The notes: a model not told the origin generated them from the sequence alone. A stretch of 64,000 nt of DNA from Hymenobacter psoromatis (GCF_020012125.1 NZ_JAIFAG010000001.1:4774001-4838000), one strand, 5' to 3'; counted from the first letter of the stretch, positions 50,367-59,659 are shown. Numbers and translations are program-made.

Positions 50367-50531
50367 GAAGGAGGGGGGAGGAAAAGAAACTTAAAGTTCG
50401 TAAAACTACGGTATTTTGGTTTGCTACCGATTAGCAGCGTAGCAGGGGGGTAGGGCCCGCTACCGTTCTGTTTTAGGTGGCCATTTCTAACGCAGCAGCC
50501 TTCGGTTTTGTGCCGGACAAGGCGCAAATTT

Positions 50532-51788
50532 ATGAGGAAATTTCTAAAATTTTTAGTTAGCGTTGGTGCTGTGTTATTTATGGCTCTGCCAGGCTGGGCA
50601 CAGTTAAACAATTCAGCCTTTACATCTTCACAGCCCGGATATCAAAGGGTATTTTATTATCCAATTGATGGTTCGGAAGAAGTATTTAAACGAAATCAAG
50701 CCCGAACAGATTCTATTCATTCAACGGATAGTGTTCAGACAAGCCGTCAAGCTGGCGACTTGCGCATTTCCCTCAACGCCTTCACATTCTTCAAGGACAA
50801 CGAGTATTTCAACGATATTGTCGAAGGCTACACGCTGTTTGGTACGCAGCTGAATCCGCAGCTCGTGTACTACCCCACTAAAGACCTGCGGCTCGAAGCC
50901 GGCGTTTTCCTCTGGAAAGACTTCGGCAACCCGCAGCTGCGGCAGGTGCGGCCCACCTTCCGCGCCACCTGGACGCAGGGCAGCAGCCAGTTTATTTTCG
51001 GCAACATCAAAGCCAATCTAAACCACGGCTACATCGAGCCGCTCTTTGATTTTGAAAGCGTGATGCTAAAGCCGTTGGAGGAAGGCTTGCAGTACCGGCT
51101 CAACACCAGGCGCGTGTTTCTGGATGCGTGGGTAGACTGGCTGAAACAGGAATACCCAGGCGTAAATTACCAGGAACAGATTGCCGGCGGCCTCAGCAGC
51201 AGCTTCCGCGTGAGCGGCGACAACAGCCCGGTGGATATCTCGATTCCCTTTCAGTTTACGGCCCGGCACCACGGCGGGCAGATTGATACCCTGCACCTGC
51301 CGGTGCAAACGCTCTTCAACTACGCCAGTGGGGTAGTGGCCCGGCTGCCGTTGCACAGTTCGGTTTTTCAGGCCGTGCGGCTCAATGCCTACGGAGTTTC
51401 CTTCAGCGACCACTCGGGGCTGTTTCTGCTGCCTTTTAGCAGCGGCAATGCCCTGTATCTCAACGGCACCCTCGAAACCCGCTACGCCGACCTGATGCTC
51501 AGCTACTGGCGCGGGCACGACTTCTACGCGCCGTTTGGCGGGTCATACTACCAGTCGATAGCCTCGCGCTACGGCACGCCCGGCTTTACGGATGGCGAGC
51601 GCCGCCTGCTTTTCGTGCGCCTGCTGCGCGATTTTCGCATCTCCGATGCGGCGGCCGTAACGGTGCGCGTGGAGCCGGTTTATGACTTCAACAAGAAATT
51701 GCTTGACTACTCGTTCGGCGTCTACCTCAATTTCCGGCAGGACTGGCTGCTTGGCAACCTGGCCCGCCGGGTGAGGGTAGGGCAGTAG
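50532..51788 (+). CDS. Exported beta-barrel-like hypothetical protein
   Basis: 418 residues from ATG 50532. Signal peptide MRKFLKFLVSVGAVLFMALP plus GWAQ. The mature part has alternating aromatic beta-strand segments (YPTKDLRLEAGVFLWKDFGN, SSQFIFGNIKANLNHGYIEP, ALYLNGTLETRYADLMLSYW) and ends DYSFGVYLNFRQDWL, the pattern of an outer-membrane barrel. No family was recognised. It diverges from recA and is convergent with the next gene across a long palindrome. Confidence 0.75.
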   Translation: MRKFLKFLVSVGAVLFMALPGWAQLNNSAFTSSQPGYQRVFYYPIDGSEEVFKRNQARTDSIHSTDSVQTSRQAGDLRISLNAFTFFKDNEYFNDIVEGYTLFGTQLNPQLVYYPTKDLRLEAGVFLWKDFGNPQLRQVRPTFRATWTQGSSQFIFGNIKANLNHGYIEPLFDFESVMLKPLEEGLQYRLNTRRVFLDAWVDWLKQEYPGVNYQEQIAGGLSSSFRVSGDNSPVDISIPFQFTARHHGGQIDTLHLPVQTLFNYASGVVARLPLHSSVFQAVRLNAYGVSFSDHSGLFLLPFSSGNALYLNGTLETRYADLMLSYWRGHDFYAPFGGSYYQSIASRYGTPGFTDGERRLLFVRLLRDFRISDAAAVTVRVEPVYDFNKKLLDYSFGVYLNFRQDWLLGNLARRVRVGQ

Positions 51789-51789
51789 A

Positions 51790-51862
51790 TTAATAAGTAG
51801 GGGGTAGTGAGTAGTATCGTTCTGATATCGAACGACACTACTCACTACCCCCTACTTATTAA
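51790..51862. repeat. 33-bp-arm palindrome between convergent genes
   Basis: Arms 51790-51822 and 51830-51862 are complementary over 33 bp with one mismatch and a 7-nt loop. The arms contain GTAG-rich words (AAGTAGGGGGTAGTGAGTAG). It starts 2 bp after one gene's stop and ends 2 bp before the other's, so it fills the whole gap. Confidence 0.92.
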
Positions 51863-51863
51863 C

Positions 51864-52235
51864 TTACATGCTGCCCATCATCTTGCCTTTTTTGCCTTTC
51901 ATTTTCAGGTCTTTCACCTGGCCGTCCATCATCACACACTGGCCATCGTGCAGCATCATAGTCTGGCCGTTGGCCATCGCAACGTTACCGTCGGCCATTA
52001 CTTTGGTGCCATTATTCATGGTCATGGTCTCGGTCATAGCCATTTTCTTGCCGTCTTGCATGCGCATCATTTTGCCACCGGTCATCATGGCGCAATCTTC
52101 CATCCCTTTACTGAGCATACGCTTGTCTTTGGTGGGCATGTGGCCCTCTTCCTTGGCTACGGGCGTTTGGGCGTGGGCCAGCGTGAGGGTGCCGGCCAGG
52201 GCCAGGGCAGGGGCAATTTTCAAAAACGGGTTCAT
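51864..52235 (-). CDS. Exported Met/Lys-rich DUF6799-like protein
   Basis: 123 residues from ATG 52235. Signal peptide MNPFLKIAPALALAGTLTLA followed by HAQ. The mature part is very rich in Met and Lys with repeated hairpin-like units: CAMMTGGKMMRMQDGKKMAM, TETMTMNNGTKVMADGNVAM and ANGQTMMLHDGQCVMMDG. Each unit reads x-x-M-x-x-G, as in DUF6799 proteins. The Met clusters could bind copper, which is speculative. Confidence 0.8.
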   Translation of the reverse strand: MNPFLKIAPALALAGTLTLAHAQTPVAKEEGHMPTKDKRMLSKGMEDCAMMTGGKMMRMQDGKKMAMTETMTMNNGTKVMADGNVAMANGQTMMLHDGQCVMMDGQVKDLKMKGKKGKMMGSM

Positions 52236-52284
52236 ATAGAATGAGCTTAACGTGAAGAATAACAAGGCGTTATTCCATTCATTC

Positions 52285-52902
52285 TTAACGAATTCGCGGT
52301 GGTGGCGTTGTGCTAGCCGGCTCGGCATCGGTGGCCTGGCGCACGAAGTGCAGAATAACTGGTTCGGCCCGCCGCAGGCCAAACCGCCGCCAGGCCAGGT
52401 TTTGCAGCGGCCCCGGCGCTTGCGTCCGAAAGCCCAGCGCCTGCGCCACGGCCTGGCCGCGCAGGTTGTCGGCAAAGCAGCGGATAAGCAGCCGCCGCGC
52501 TTGCACCGGCCCGAAGCCAAAGCCCACCATAGCCGCCAGTGCCTCGCGGGCGTAGCCCTGGCCCTCAGCCTCAGCAGCCAGGTAGTAGCCGATTTCTGCC
52601 TGCGCCTGCCGTTGTGGCATCAGGCAGATGTCGCCAATATATTGCTGCGTTTCGCGCTGCCAGATGCCCAGCACGTAGAAGCGCCCGATGCGCCAGTCCT
52701 CGGCAAAATCGGCAATCTGGGCGGGCGCGTCGGCGAGGGTCGGCACGGCCTGCAGGCGGTCGGGAAACGAGTCGCGCAGGCGTACCCGGCTCTTGTTTAG
52801 CACCGCAAAAAACTCCGTCGCGTCGGCCGGCTGGTAGGGGCGCAGCAATAGGCGCGGCGTTTCCAGCAGTTCGGGCACGGGTGGGGGGGTAGGGATAGGC
52901 AT
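52285..52902 (-). CDS. GNAT-family N-acetyltransferase (RimJ/RimL-like)
   Basis: 205 residues from ATG 52902. LETPRLLLRPYQPADATEFF at the N-terminus, then IGDICLMPQRQAQAEIGYYL and AEGQGYAREALAAMVGFGFG (the acetyl-CoA binding Q/R-x-x-G-x-G/A loop) and ADNLRGQAVAQALGFRTQAP are typical of GNAT acetyltransferases of the RimJ/RimL type. The substrate is unknown. An upstream in-frame start at 52944 is less likely. Confidence 0.92.
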   Translation of the reverse strand: MPIPTPPPVPELLETPRLLLRPYQPADATEFFAVLNKSRVRLRDSFPDRLQAVPTLADAPAQIADFAEDWRIGRFYVLGIWQRETQQYIGDICLMPQRQAQAEIGYYLAAEAEGQGYAREALAAMVGFGFGPVQARRLLIRCFADNLRGQAVAQALGFRTQAPGPLQNLAWRRFGLRRAEPVILHFVRQATDAEPASTTPPPRIR

Positions 52903-53023
52903 CGCAAAAAAAGACCCGCCAACAACCCGTCCGGCAGCGAGCACCAGCCAGGTGAGTTATTCAGCTTGTACGCTTACGAAACAGACTACAAGGTAAAGTA
53001 AGCCACTGCAACGAACGGCGCGC

Positions 53024-53053
53024 AAAAAGGTCGCCCAAAAGAGCGACCTTTTT
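53024..53053 (-). terminator. Intrinsic terminator
   Basis: AAAAAGGTCGC (53024-53034) pairs with GCGACCTTTTT (53043-53053), loop 8 nt. It lies 62 bp past the stop of the 53116-53529 gene. Confidence 0.85.
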
Positions 53054-53115
53054 TGGTCACAGCGCGTCCAGTACCGTCCACAAAACCCCTTACAAATCCG
53101 CGCTAATTAGTGGTC

Positions 53116-53529
53116 TTAGGCGTATTGGCGGGGACTGCCCAGCGCCTGCTGAGTACGCATTACGTTCACCTGCCGGGCCGCCTCGTTGAAATACTCCAGC
53201 CCGCGAATGAGCATTTCCTTGACAAAAACACGGCCTTCCGGCGTGCGCATAATGGACTTTTTATCGGCCAGCACGCGCTGCATGGCAGCCAGTGTCTGGT
53301 CCTCGTGCTTCATAAACTGCTGCTGAAACTCGGCCAGCCGGGCCACGCCGGTAGCAGTCAGCCGGAAGTGCTCGCCGGCTCCCTGATTTAGCACCTCGCA
53401 CAGCACGTATACCTCGATGGGCAGGCTGGTTTCGAGGGCCGTAGTGCGCAGGTCGAGGCCGGCGGCCAGCGCGTCGAGAATAATGCGCACGTTGCGCTCA
53501 AATTGCTGGTAGTAGGCTTGGGCTTCCAA
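53116..53529 (-). CDS. Conserved helical hypothetical protein
   Basis: 137 residues, predicted mostly helical: EAQAYYQQFERNVRIILDAL, LRTTALETSLPIEVYVLCEV, ARLAEFQQQFMKHEDQTLAA and EMLIRGLEYFNEAARQVNVM. There is no signal peptide and no known motif. It lies downstream of the MoxR ATPase gene, separated by an 89-bp palindrome. Function unknown. Confidence 0.75.
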   Translation of the reverse strand: MEAQAYYQQFERNVRIILDALAAGLDLRTTALETSLPIEVYVLCEVLNQGAGEHFRLTATGVARLAEFQQQFMKHEDQTLAAMQRVLADKKSIMRTPEGRVFVKEMLIRGLEYFNEAARQVNVMRTQQALGSPRQYA

Positions 53530-53536
53530 CTTTGCT

Positions 53537-53625
53537 GAGTTAAGAGTTAGAAGTTAAGAGTTAAGAGTTAGGAGTTAAGTATTTGTGTAGAAAATGCTTA
53601 ACTCCTAACTTCTAACTCTTAACTC
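53537..53625. repeat. GAGTTAA palindrome with asymmetric 14-bp insert
   Basis: The right arm (53597-53625, 29 bp) is exactly complementary to the left arm (53537-53579) once 14 bp, two AGAGTTA units, are removed from the middle of the left arm. The right arm overlaps the MoxR stop codon (TGA at 53624-53626). The arms are built from 7-bp words (GAGTTAA, GAGTTAG). Confidence 0.92.
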
Positions 53626-54589
53626 AAAGTAGTTCTTTGATAATCTGCTCTACTGTGACACCTTCGGCTTCGGCTTTGAAATTGCGCACGATGCGGTGGC
53701 GCAGAATGGGCAAAGCTACGGCGCGTACGTCCTCAATGTCGGGCGAGTACTTGCCGGTGAGTAGAGCGTTGCACTTGGCCGCTACGATAAGGTATTGGCT
53801 GGCGCGCGGGCCCGCTCCCCATTCTAATAATTGCTTGGCACGCGGGGTAGCGCGGTCGCCCTTGGGGCGGGTCTTGTGCACCAGACTCACGGCGTATTCT
53901 ACTACATTATCGGCTACCGGCACGCGGCGCACCAGCGACTGGTAAGCTTGAATATCAGCCGAATGCAGCAGCTTATCCACGCTCAGCTTGCGGTCGGAAG
54001 TCGTGTTTTTCACAATGTTCAGCTCTTCTTCGTAGCTGGGGTAGCCCAACTCGATATTGAACATAAAGCGGTCGAGCTGCGCTTCGGGCAGGGGGTAGGT
54101 ACCTTCCTGCTCAATTGGGTTTTGGGTGGCCAGCACAAAAAACGGGCGCGCCAGCGGGTAGCGCTGCCCGGCCACCGTCACAGCGTATTCCTGCATGCTT
54201 TCGAGCAGGGCCGCCTGGGTTTTGGGCGGCGTCCGGTTGATTTCGTCGGCCAGAATAATATTGGCGAAAATTGGCCCTTTCACAAACTGAAACTCACGCT
54301 GCTGCGTCAGCGTCTCCGAGCCCACAATGTCGCTGGGCATCAAATCGGGCGTGAACTGGATGCGGTTGAAGCTCAAATCTAGGGAGTCGGCGATGGTCTG
54401 GACGAGCAGCGTTTTGGCCAAGCCGGGCACGCCCACGAGCAGGCAGTGGCCCTGCGCAAACACGGCCGTGAGCACGAGCCGCACCACCTCATCCTGCCCC
54501 ACGATGACCTTGCCAATTTCCTGCCGCAGCTGCTGGTAAGCGCGGGCCAGCGAGTCGGCCGCTTCTTTGTCGTTTTGAAAGGAAGCCAT
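53624..54589 (-). CDS. MoxR-family AAA+ ATPase
   Basis: 321 residues. Walker A GVPGLAKT, Walker B ILADEINRTPPKTQAALLES, sensor 1 FVLATQNPIEQEGTYPLPEA and arginine-finger region QLDRFMFNIELGYP are all present. MoxR ATPases act as chaperones that mature protein complexes, usually with DUF58 and von Willebrand factor A proteins; none is adjacent here. The stop codon is embedded in a palindrome. Confidence 0.96.
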   Translation of the reverse strand: MASFQNDKEAADSLARAYQQLRQEIGKVIVGQDEVVRLVLTAVFAQGHCLLVGVPGLAKTLLVQTIADSLDLSFNRIQFTPDLMPSDIVGSETLTQQREFQFVKGPIFANIILADEINRTPPKTQAALLESMQEYAVTVAGQRYPLARPFFVLATQNPIEQEGTYPLPEAQLDRFMFNIELGYPSYEEELNIVKNTTSDRKLSVDKLLHSADIQAYQSLVRRVPVADNVVEYAVSLVHKTRPKGDRATPRAKQLLEWGAGPRASQYLIVAAKCNALLTGKYSPDIEDVRAVALPILRHRIVRNFKAEAEGVTVEQIIKELL

Positions 54590-54616
54590 TAGAAATTAAA
54601 AGTACACTAACAAAGG

Positions 54617-54650
54617 AAAAGAACGCCATGCGCAGCATGACGTTCTTTTT
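54617..54650 (-). terminator. Terminator hairpin after the SurA-like gene
   Basis: AAAAGAACGCCATGC (54617-54631) pairs with GCATGACGTTCTTTT (starting 54635), one mismatch, with a 3-nt loop and A/T tracts on both sides. It lies just past the stop of the SurA-like gene (54663) and upstream of MoxR. Confidence 0.8.
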
Positions 54651-54662
54651 TAATGGCTTTCA

Positions 54663-56054
54663 TTACTGTGCGCTGGCGGTCAACACCTTGCATTCGGCAT
54701 ACTCAGGGGCTACCTCCAGGTACACAGTGCTACGGTTTTTCTCGTACCACTCGTCCAGAGCCCGGTTTTTTTTCTGGGCAATGGCTGCCTGCGATATCTT
54801 CTGGTAGTCATCGAGCAGGTTGGCCTGGTGGGGCGGCGTGTTACTCTTGAGGTAGAGAATGCGCATAGCCTCCTTGCCATCGTCGGTGCGGTAGGGTAGG
54901 GGCGGCGTGATGTGGCCCACCTTCATCGTATCAATGATGAAGAAAATGGCCGGGTCAAGCTTATCGAGGGGCAGCTTCGAGCCGCCATCCTGGCGGTTGG
55001 CGAGCAGACCGCCATTGGCTGCCGATATTTTATCGGTGCTGAAATCTTTGGCGGCTTTAGCAAATGAGATGCTATCCTTCAGAATCTGGGTGCGGATGCG
55101 GGTGAGCTTAATAGCGGCCACGCTGGCATCGGCCGTGCCGGTAGCAGGCTTCAGCAAAATGTGACGCGTCGAATACGCATCACCTTTACGCTCAATAAAT
55201 TGGATAAGATGAAAGCCGAACTGCGACTCCACCACCGGTGAGAGCTGACCGGGCTCCAGCTTGCGTGAGGCGGCCTCATACTCGGGCACCAGCTCGCCTT
55301 TTTTGAAGAAGCCGAGATAGCCGCCCTGCGCCCCCGAGCCAGGGTCCTGCGAGTATTTCTTAGCCAGTTCCTCAAAGCTTTCGCCCGCCAGCACCCGCGC
55401 CCGAATGTCGTTGAGCTGCGCGATAGCCGCCTGCTTGGCTGCGTCATTGACCTGGGCCGGAATTACAATCTGTCCAACCTCAACCTCGGTCGAAAAGTAG
55501 GGAATACTGTCTTTGGGTACCTTATCGAAGTACTCTTTCACCTCGCGGGGCGTCACGGCTACCTTGCCCACAATCTGCTCCTGCATTTTTTGCTGCACCA
55601 ACTGGTCGCGGACTTGCGGGCGCAGGTCCTCCTTAAGAGCGCGCACGGGCTTATTATACAGCGCTTCCAGCTTTTTTTCTGAGCCCACCTGCTGCACGAA
55701 ATAATTCATGCGTCGGTCTAGCTCGCCGCTCACCTGCACATCGGTCACGGTCACGGAGTCGAGGTCGGCGCGCGCCAACATTAACTTGTTGAGCACCAGA
55801 CTTTGCAAAATCTTGCAGCGTAAATCGGGGGGTAGGGGCTTGCCCTGAGCGCGCGTCTGTTCCTGGGCCATCAGGCCCTCAATGTCGGAGCGCAAAATAA
55901 TTTGGTTATCCACCTTCACGGCAATACCATCCAGAATCTGCTGGCCGCGGGGGCGGCTCACGCCAAGCTGGGCATAGCTAACCTGCGGCAGCGCCAGCGC
56001 GCCAGTCAGGATAAGCAGGGAATAGGCGGTCAGCCGTTGAAAAATACGTTGCAT
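54663..56054 (-). CDS. Periplasmic SurA-like peptidylprolyl isomerase
   Basis: 463 residues from ATG 56054. Signal peptide MQRIFQRLTAYSLLILTGAL then ALPQVSYAQ. An N-terminal SurA-type chaperone domain (LDGIAVKVDNQIILRSDIEG, MAQEQTRAQG) is followed by two PpiC parvulin domains, about residues 180-285 (FEELAKKYSQDPGSGAQGGY, ESQFGFHLIQFIERKG) and about 287-390 (YSTRHILLKPATGTADASVA). It folds outer-membrane proteins in related systems. It is adjacent to a second PpiC lipoprotein gene. Confidence 0.94.
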   Translation of the reverse strand: MQRIFQRLTAYSLLILTGALALPQVSYAQLGVSRPRGQQILDGIAVKVDNQIILRSDIEGLMAQEQTRAQGKPLPPDLRCKILQSLVLNKLMLARADLDSVTVTDVQVSGELDRRMNYFVQQVGSEKKLEALYNKPVRALKEDLRPQVRDQLVQQKMQEQIVGKVAVTPREVKEYFDKVPKDSIPYFSTEVEVGQIVIPAQVNDAAKQAAIAQLNDIRARVLAGESFEELAKKYSQDPGSGAQGGYLGFFKKGELVPEYEAASRKLEPGQLSPVVESQFGFHLIQFIERKGDAYSTRHILLKPATGTADASVAAIKLTRIRTQILKDSISFAKAAKDFSTDKISAANGGLLANRQDGGSKLPLDKLDPAIFFIIDTMKVGHITPPLPYRTDDGKEAMRILYLKSNTPPHQANLLDDYQKISQAAIAQKKNRALDEWYEKNRSTVYLEVAPEYAECKVLTASAQ

Positions 56055-56200
56055 AGAGTACGGAGTCACAAAACGGCCCAGAGGTTGCCGCCGCTATAAA
56101 AGGTTTTATCGGGTTCTGGTTCCTTATTTATTGACTTAAAGTAACTGTCATCGCGAGCTTACAAAGCAATGACGAACATTTTAGTTAGAAACCAGGAATC

Positions 56201-58576
56201 TCACTTCGTCACTAGCTTATTCACTTCCTCTTCGTTCACCTTCACCAGATATTCCTGGCGCAGCTGCTCAATCCACTGTTTTTCGAGGTAGTTCTGGTAA
56301 TCGCTGGTGGCTTGGCCGCGGGCGTCTGCCAGGGCCTTAGGACCTGGGGACAGGCTCTGCCGCACCATAACGGCGTAGTAACGGCCATCGCGTTGCGTGG
56401 GGTAGGTGCCGGGCGCGCGGGTCAGGTAGTCGTCCATCACTTTGTTGTCGCCCTTCTGGAAAGTACGCTGCTGAACCTGCACGGCCAGCGGGTTTTGCTG
56501 GTTGAGGCTGGCTTCGAGGGCGCTGGGCGAGTTGCTGAAGAACGCCACGCGGGTGTCGCCGGTGGCCGTTGGGGCCGACTTAGTCGGCGCGAGGGTCAGT
56601 CGGTCGCGCTCAATTTTGCCGGTTGTAGCCAAGTACTCAATTACCGCCGCAACGCGCTGGCGAGCCAGCGCCGCGCTTTCACCCCGCCGGATGTGGCCGG
56701 CCACGGTCACGCTCAGCGCCGTGTCCTGGGTTAGGCGGCGGGCCACATCGTCGAGCACGGCCGAGCCGTTGCTGGCGGCGGGGGTAGGCGTGCCGAGCTT
56801 GAAGTGAACCAACGCTGAGCCGGTTTTACCCACCACGGCGAAGCGGCCGGTCGGCAGCTCGCGCTGGGCGCGGGCCAGCAGCTTAGGAGAGGCCGCCGAA
56901 ATAACCGCGCCCTGCACCCGCTGCCCAAACTGGTAATTAACCTGGTTAGCTGCGAAGAACTTCTTCAGGCCCGCCGTATCCTCAATGGCCTTGCTCCACA
57001 CTTTCTGGTCCATAAGCTGGAAGAGCAAGATGCCATCGCGGTATTCTTGCACTAGCATCCGGTAGTCCTCGTACTTGGCGGGCAGGTGGTCGCGCTCATA
57101 GTCGGTCAGGCTCTGGTCTACGTACTGGTCGTAGAGCTGCTGCATAGCAAACTCGGGCGCGGCCGTGGGGCGCGGGCGCTGGTGCTGCTGCGCGAAGGTC
57201 AGGAAGCTGGCCACCGGGTAGGGCTGGCCCATAATGGTAAACAACGACAGCTTGTCGCCACCCGCCTGCGCCGTGCGCTTTGAGGCTTTGGCCCCACTGG
57301 TCGTCATGGTGGCAGGGTTAAACTTGTAGCGGCCGTGCACCAGGGCGGTATCGGCCTGGCCGAACGCCAGGGCTTTCGCGGCCGGAATCTCCCGGAACTG
57401 GTCCTCCTGCCGGATGCGCTTCAAGAACGCCGCTCGGTTCAACTCCGAGCGCGAGTCCTTGCCCACCTTGCTCTTAAGCGTGGGCTCCAGGGTAGCGAAG
57501 GGGGGTAGGGGCTGCTTTTCCACCAGCTTAATAATGTGCCAGCCGTAGGGCGTTTGCACGGGTGGTGCAATGTCGCCGGGCTTTTGCAGCTTAAAGGCCA
57601 CTTCCTCAAACGCAGGAATCATGCGGCCGGTGCCGAAGGGCGGCAACTCGCCGCCGTTGGGGGCCGAGCCGGCATCTTCCGAAAACTGAGCTACGAGCTT
57701 GTTCCAGTTTTCGCCTTTGCGCAGGCGGGCATACAGCTCGTCAATCTTTTTGCGGGCGGCCGCCGAGTCGGCCTTTGGGGCATGGGGCGTCACGCGCACC
57801 ATCAGGTGGGCCACCTTGATTTCACCTTGCGCCGCCCGCCGGTCATTCACTTTGATAATGTGGTAGCCAAAGCGCGTGCGAATGGGCTGGCTCACCTGCC
57901 CCACCGGCGTGCGGTAGGCCGCCGACTCAAACGGGTACACCATCTGCATGGCCGTGAAATAGCCAAGCTTGCCGCCGTTTTCCTTGGCCGAGGGGTCCTC
58001 GCTGGTGGCGCTCGCCACGGTGCCGAAGTCCTCGCCGCCGGTCGTCACGCGCTGGCGCAGGGCCTCGATTTTCTGGTAAGCGGCCAATGTATCGGCCGGA
58101 GCCGCGTCGGGTGCTACTCTTACCAGAATGTGCGAGGCGTTGATTTCCTGGCTCATGCGGTCGTAGGCTTCGTGCACGAGCTGGTCGGTTACGCCCTTCT
58201 CGGTGAGGTAGGGCTGGGCCAGCTGCTGCTTATAGCCGTCCAGCTCGCGCCGGAAAGCCTGGGTGGTATCGAGGCCGTGCTTTTCGGCATCCAGCACCTT
58301 CAGCCGGAAGTTGGTGTAGAGCGTGAGGTAGTCCGTCACGCTGGCGCGGGTGCCGTAGTCGGCGGCGGTAGCGTTGTTCTTTTTATATACGTAGGCAAAC
58401 TCGCGAGCCGGCACCTGGTAGGTGCCCAGCGTTTCGATAGCCGGGCCCGCCGCGGGCACGGCCATTGCTTGGCCGGCGGGGAGGGTAGCAGCAGTAGTAG
58501 GCTTGCTAGTTTGGCAGGCAGCCAGCTGAAGTAGCGCGGCGGCCGCGGCACCAGCCAACGGAAGTCGGGAAGACAT
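56201..58576 (-). CDS. PpiC-type isomerase lipoprotein with OmpA-like tail
   Basis: 791 residues from ATG 58576. Signal peptide with lipobox (LPLAGAAAAALLQLAAC). Two parvulin domains follow: about residues 145-250 (INASHILVRVAPDAAPADTL, RTRFGYHIIKVNDRRAAQGE) and about 250-370 (IKVAHLMVRVTPHAPKADSA, QTPYGWHIIKLVEKQPLPPF). A long C-terminal part includes VTVAGHIRRGESAALARQRV then AAVIEYL, which resembles the OmpA-like peptidoglycan-binding helix. It probably assists folding at the outer membrane. Upstream partner of the SurA-like gene. Confidence 0.92.
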   Translation of the reverse strand: MSSRLPLAGAAAAALLQLAACQTSKPTTAATLPAGQAMAVPAAGPAIETLGTYQVPAREFAYVYKKNNATAADYGTRASVTDYLTLYTNFRLKVLDAEKHGLDTTQAFRRELDGYKQQLAQPYLTEKGVTDQLVHEAYDRMSQEINASHILVRVAPDAAPADTLAAYQKIEALRQRVTTGGEDFGTVASATSEDPSAKENGGKLGYFTAMQMVYPFESAAYRTPVGQVSQPIRTRFGYHIIKVNDRRAAQGEIKVAHLMVRVTPHAPKADSAAARKKIDELYARLRKGENWNKLVAQFSEDAGSAPNGGELPPFGTGRMIPAFEEVAFKLQKPGDIAPPVQTPYGWHIIKLVEKQPLPPFATLEPTLKSKVGKDSRSELNRAAFLKRIRQEDQFREIPAAKALAFGQADTALVHGRYKFNPATMTTSGAKASKRTAQAGGDKLSLFTIMGQPYPVASFLTFAQQHQRPRPTAAPEFAMQQLYDQYVDQSLTDYERDHLPAKYEDYRMLVQEYRDGILLFQLMDQKVWSKAIEDTAGLKKFFAANQVNYQFGQRVQGAVISAASPKLLARAQRELPTGRFAVVGKTGSALVHFKLGTPTPAASNGSAVLDDVARRLTQDTALSVTVAGHIRRGESAALARQRVAAVIEYLATTGKIERDRLTLAPTKSAPTATGDTRVAFFSNSPSALEASLNQQNPLAVQVQQRTFQKGDNKVMDDYLTRAPGTYPTQRDGRYYAVMVRQSLSPGPKALADARGQATSDYQNYLEKQWIEQLRQEYLVKVNEEEVNKLVTK

Positions 58577-58806
58577 AGACGAAGAAGAGGGGTACTGACC
58601 AGAAAAACGCCAAACGCGAAAACGCGGCATTTCGGGCACAATGCTGGTGCAATTTTACGAAGAAAATAGCGGCCGCTACGCGCACCTCGCTACGCGACCC
58701 CTCCCCGGCCTCTGCCTCATAGGTAGGCAGCAGCCCCTAAGCCGGTGCCCTACCCCCCCCCAACCGCACGGATGCGCTAGTATGGCGGCTTTGTACTAGT
58801 TAAAAA

Positions 58807-59223
58807 CTACGCTAACTCTTTGCTTAAATGGCAGACCGTATGCGAGTTGCGTTCAAAAAACTCTACCCGGTCCATGATGCGCGATACCAGGGCCATACCC
58901 ATGCCGCCCTTGCGGCCTTCCTGTATGTAGGCGCGCAGGTCGGGGGTAGCGACCTTGCCAGCGGGCAAAAACAGCGTGTTGCCGTGGTCCTCAATCTCAA
59001 TATCGAGTCGCTGGCCGGCCAGCACCAGCAGCAAATCCAGAAACTGGTTGGCGTCCTCGCCGTTGGCGTGGATAATAAAATTGGCCACTACCTCATCTAC
59101 GGCCAGCACGACCTGATTTACCATCAGGTCGTTGCGATGCGCCGTTAATAAAAACCCGCGCACAAAGTCGCGCACCTGCTGAAGGTTCTGGCGCGAGCAT
59201 GTGATGCGGATATGGTCTTGCAT
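58807..59223 (-). CDS. RsbW-like anti-sigma serine kinase (HATPase)
   Basis: 138 residues, a single ATP-binding domain of the HATPase_c_2 type: N-box LAVDEVVANFIIHANGED, G1 IEIEDHGN and G2 GRKGGMGMALVSRIMD. This is the kinase of a partner-switching module: it would phosphorylate the STAS protein encoded upstream and bind a sigma or other target. The three module genes are adjacent in the order phosphatase, STAS, kinase. Confidence 0.92.
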   Translation of the reverse strand: MQDHIRITCSRQNLQQVRDFVRGFLLTAHRNDLMVNQVVLAVDEVVANFIIHANGEDANQFLDLLLVLAGQRLDIEIEDHGNTLFLPAGKVATPDLRAYIQEGRKGGMGMALVSRIMDRVEFFERNSHTVCHLSKELA

Positions 59224-59230
59224 AACAGTT

Positions 59231-59306
59231 AGTAAGCTAGTGAGCTAGTGAAATGGTGAATTATCATTAAATAGAACTCACTAGTTCACTAGCTCACCAA
59301 TTCACC
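59231..59306. repeat. Imperfect GCTAGTGA palindrome
   Basis: Arms 59231-59262 and 59275-59306 match at 25 of 32 positions with a 12-nt loop, built from the words GCTAGTGA and GGTGAA. It ends 3 bp before the stop codon of the STAS gene (59309), inside the partner-switching operon. Confidence 0.75.
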
Positions 59307-59308
59307 GA

Positions 59309-59638
59309 TTAGGCGGCCTGAGCTTCCTGCTCGCTGGGGACGATGGTCATCAGCGAGTCTAAACCTAAAATTTCAAATACGTTGAATACTTTTTCTTGCA
59401 TATTGTAGAATACCAGTTTTACCTGAGAATCCTGCAAGCGCTGCAGGTGCGAGATGAAAACGCCCAGTCCGGCTGAAGAGATGTAGCTAAGACGCTGACA
59501 GTCAATTAGTACTTTTTGATAAGTAAGTAAATCAGGCTTATTGAGTTCGGTGTCGAGCACCACGGCGGACGAGGCGTCCAGCTCTCCGTCCAGGATGAGC
59601 GTCAGGGTAGTGTCGTGGGGTTGGGCGGTTACTTTCAT
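59309..59638 (-). CDS. STAS-domain anti-sigma factor antagonist
   Basis: 109 residues from ATG 59638 (MKVTAQPHDTTLTLILDGEL); ATG 59650 would add four residues. The STAS signature KVLIDCQRLSYISSAGLGVF contains the Ser that is phosphorylated by RsbW-type kinases, here the SSAG motif. It is 21 bp downstream of the phosphatase gene and upstream of the kinase gene, so the module is complete. Confidence 0.94.
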   Translation of the reverse strand: MKVTAQPHDTTLTLILDGELDASSAVVLDTELNKPDLLTYQKVLIDCQRLSYISSAGLGVFISHLQRLQDSQVKLVFYNMQEKVFNVFEILGLDSLMTIVPSEQEAQAA

Positions 59639-59659
59639 AATAGGCTCCATACGGTGGAG

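Noticed and set aside
57536..58534. Plus-strand frame of about 330 codons
   Set aside because: Antisense to the PpiC lipoprotein gene; no recognisable motif, and the minus strand has intact parvulin domains.
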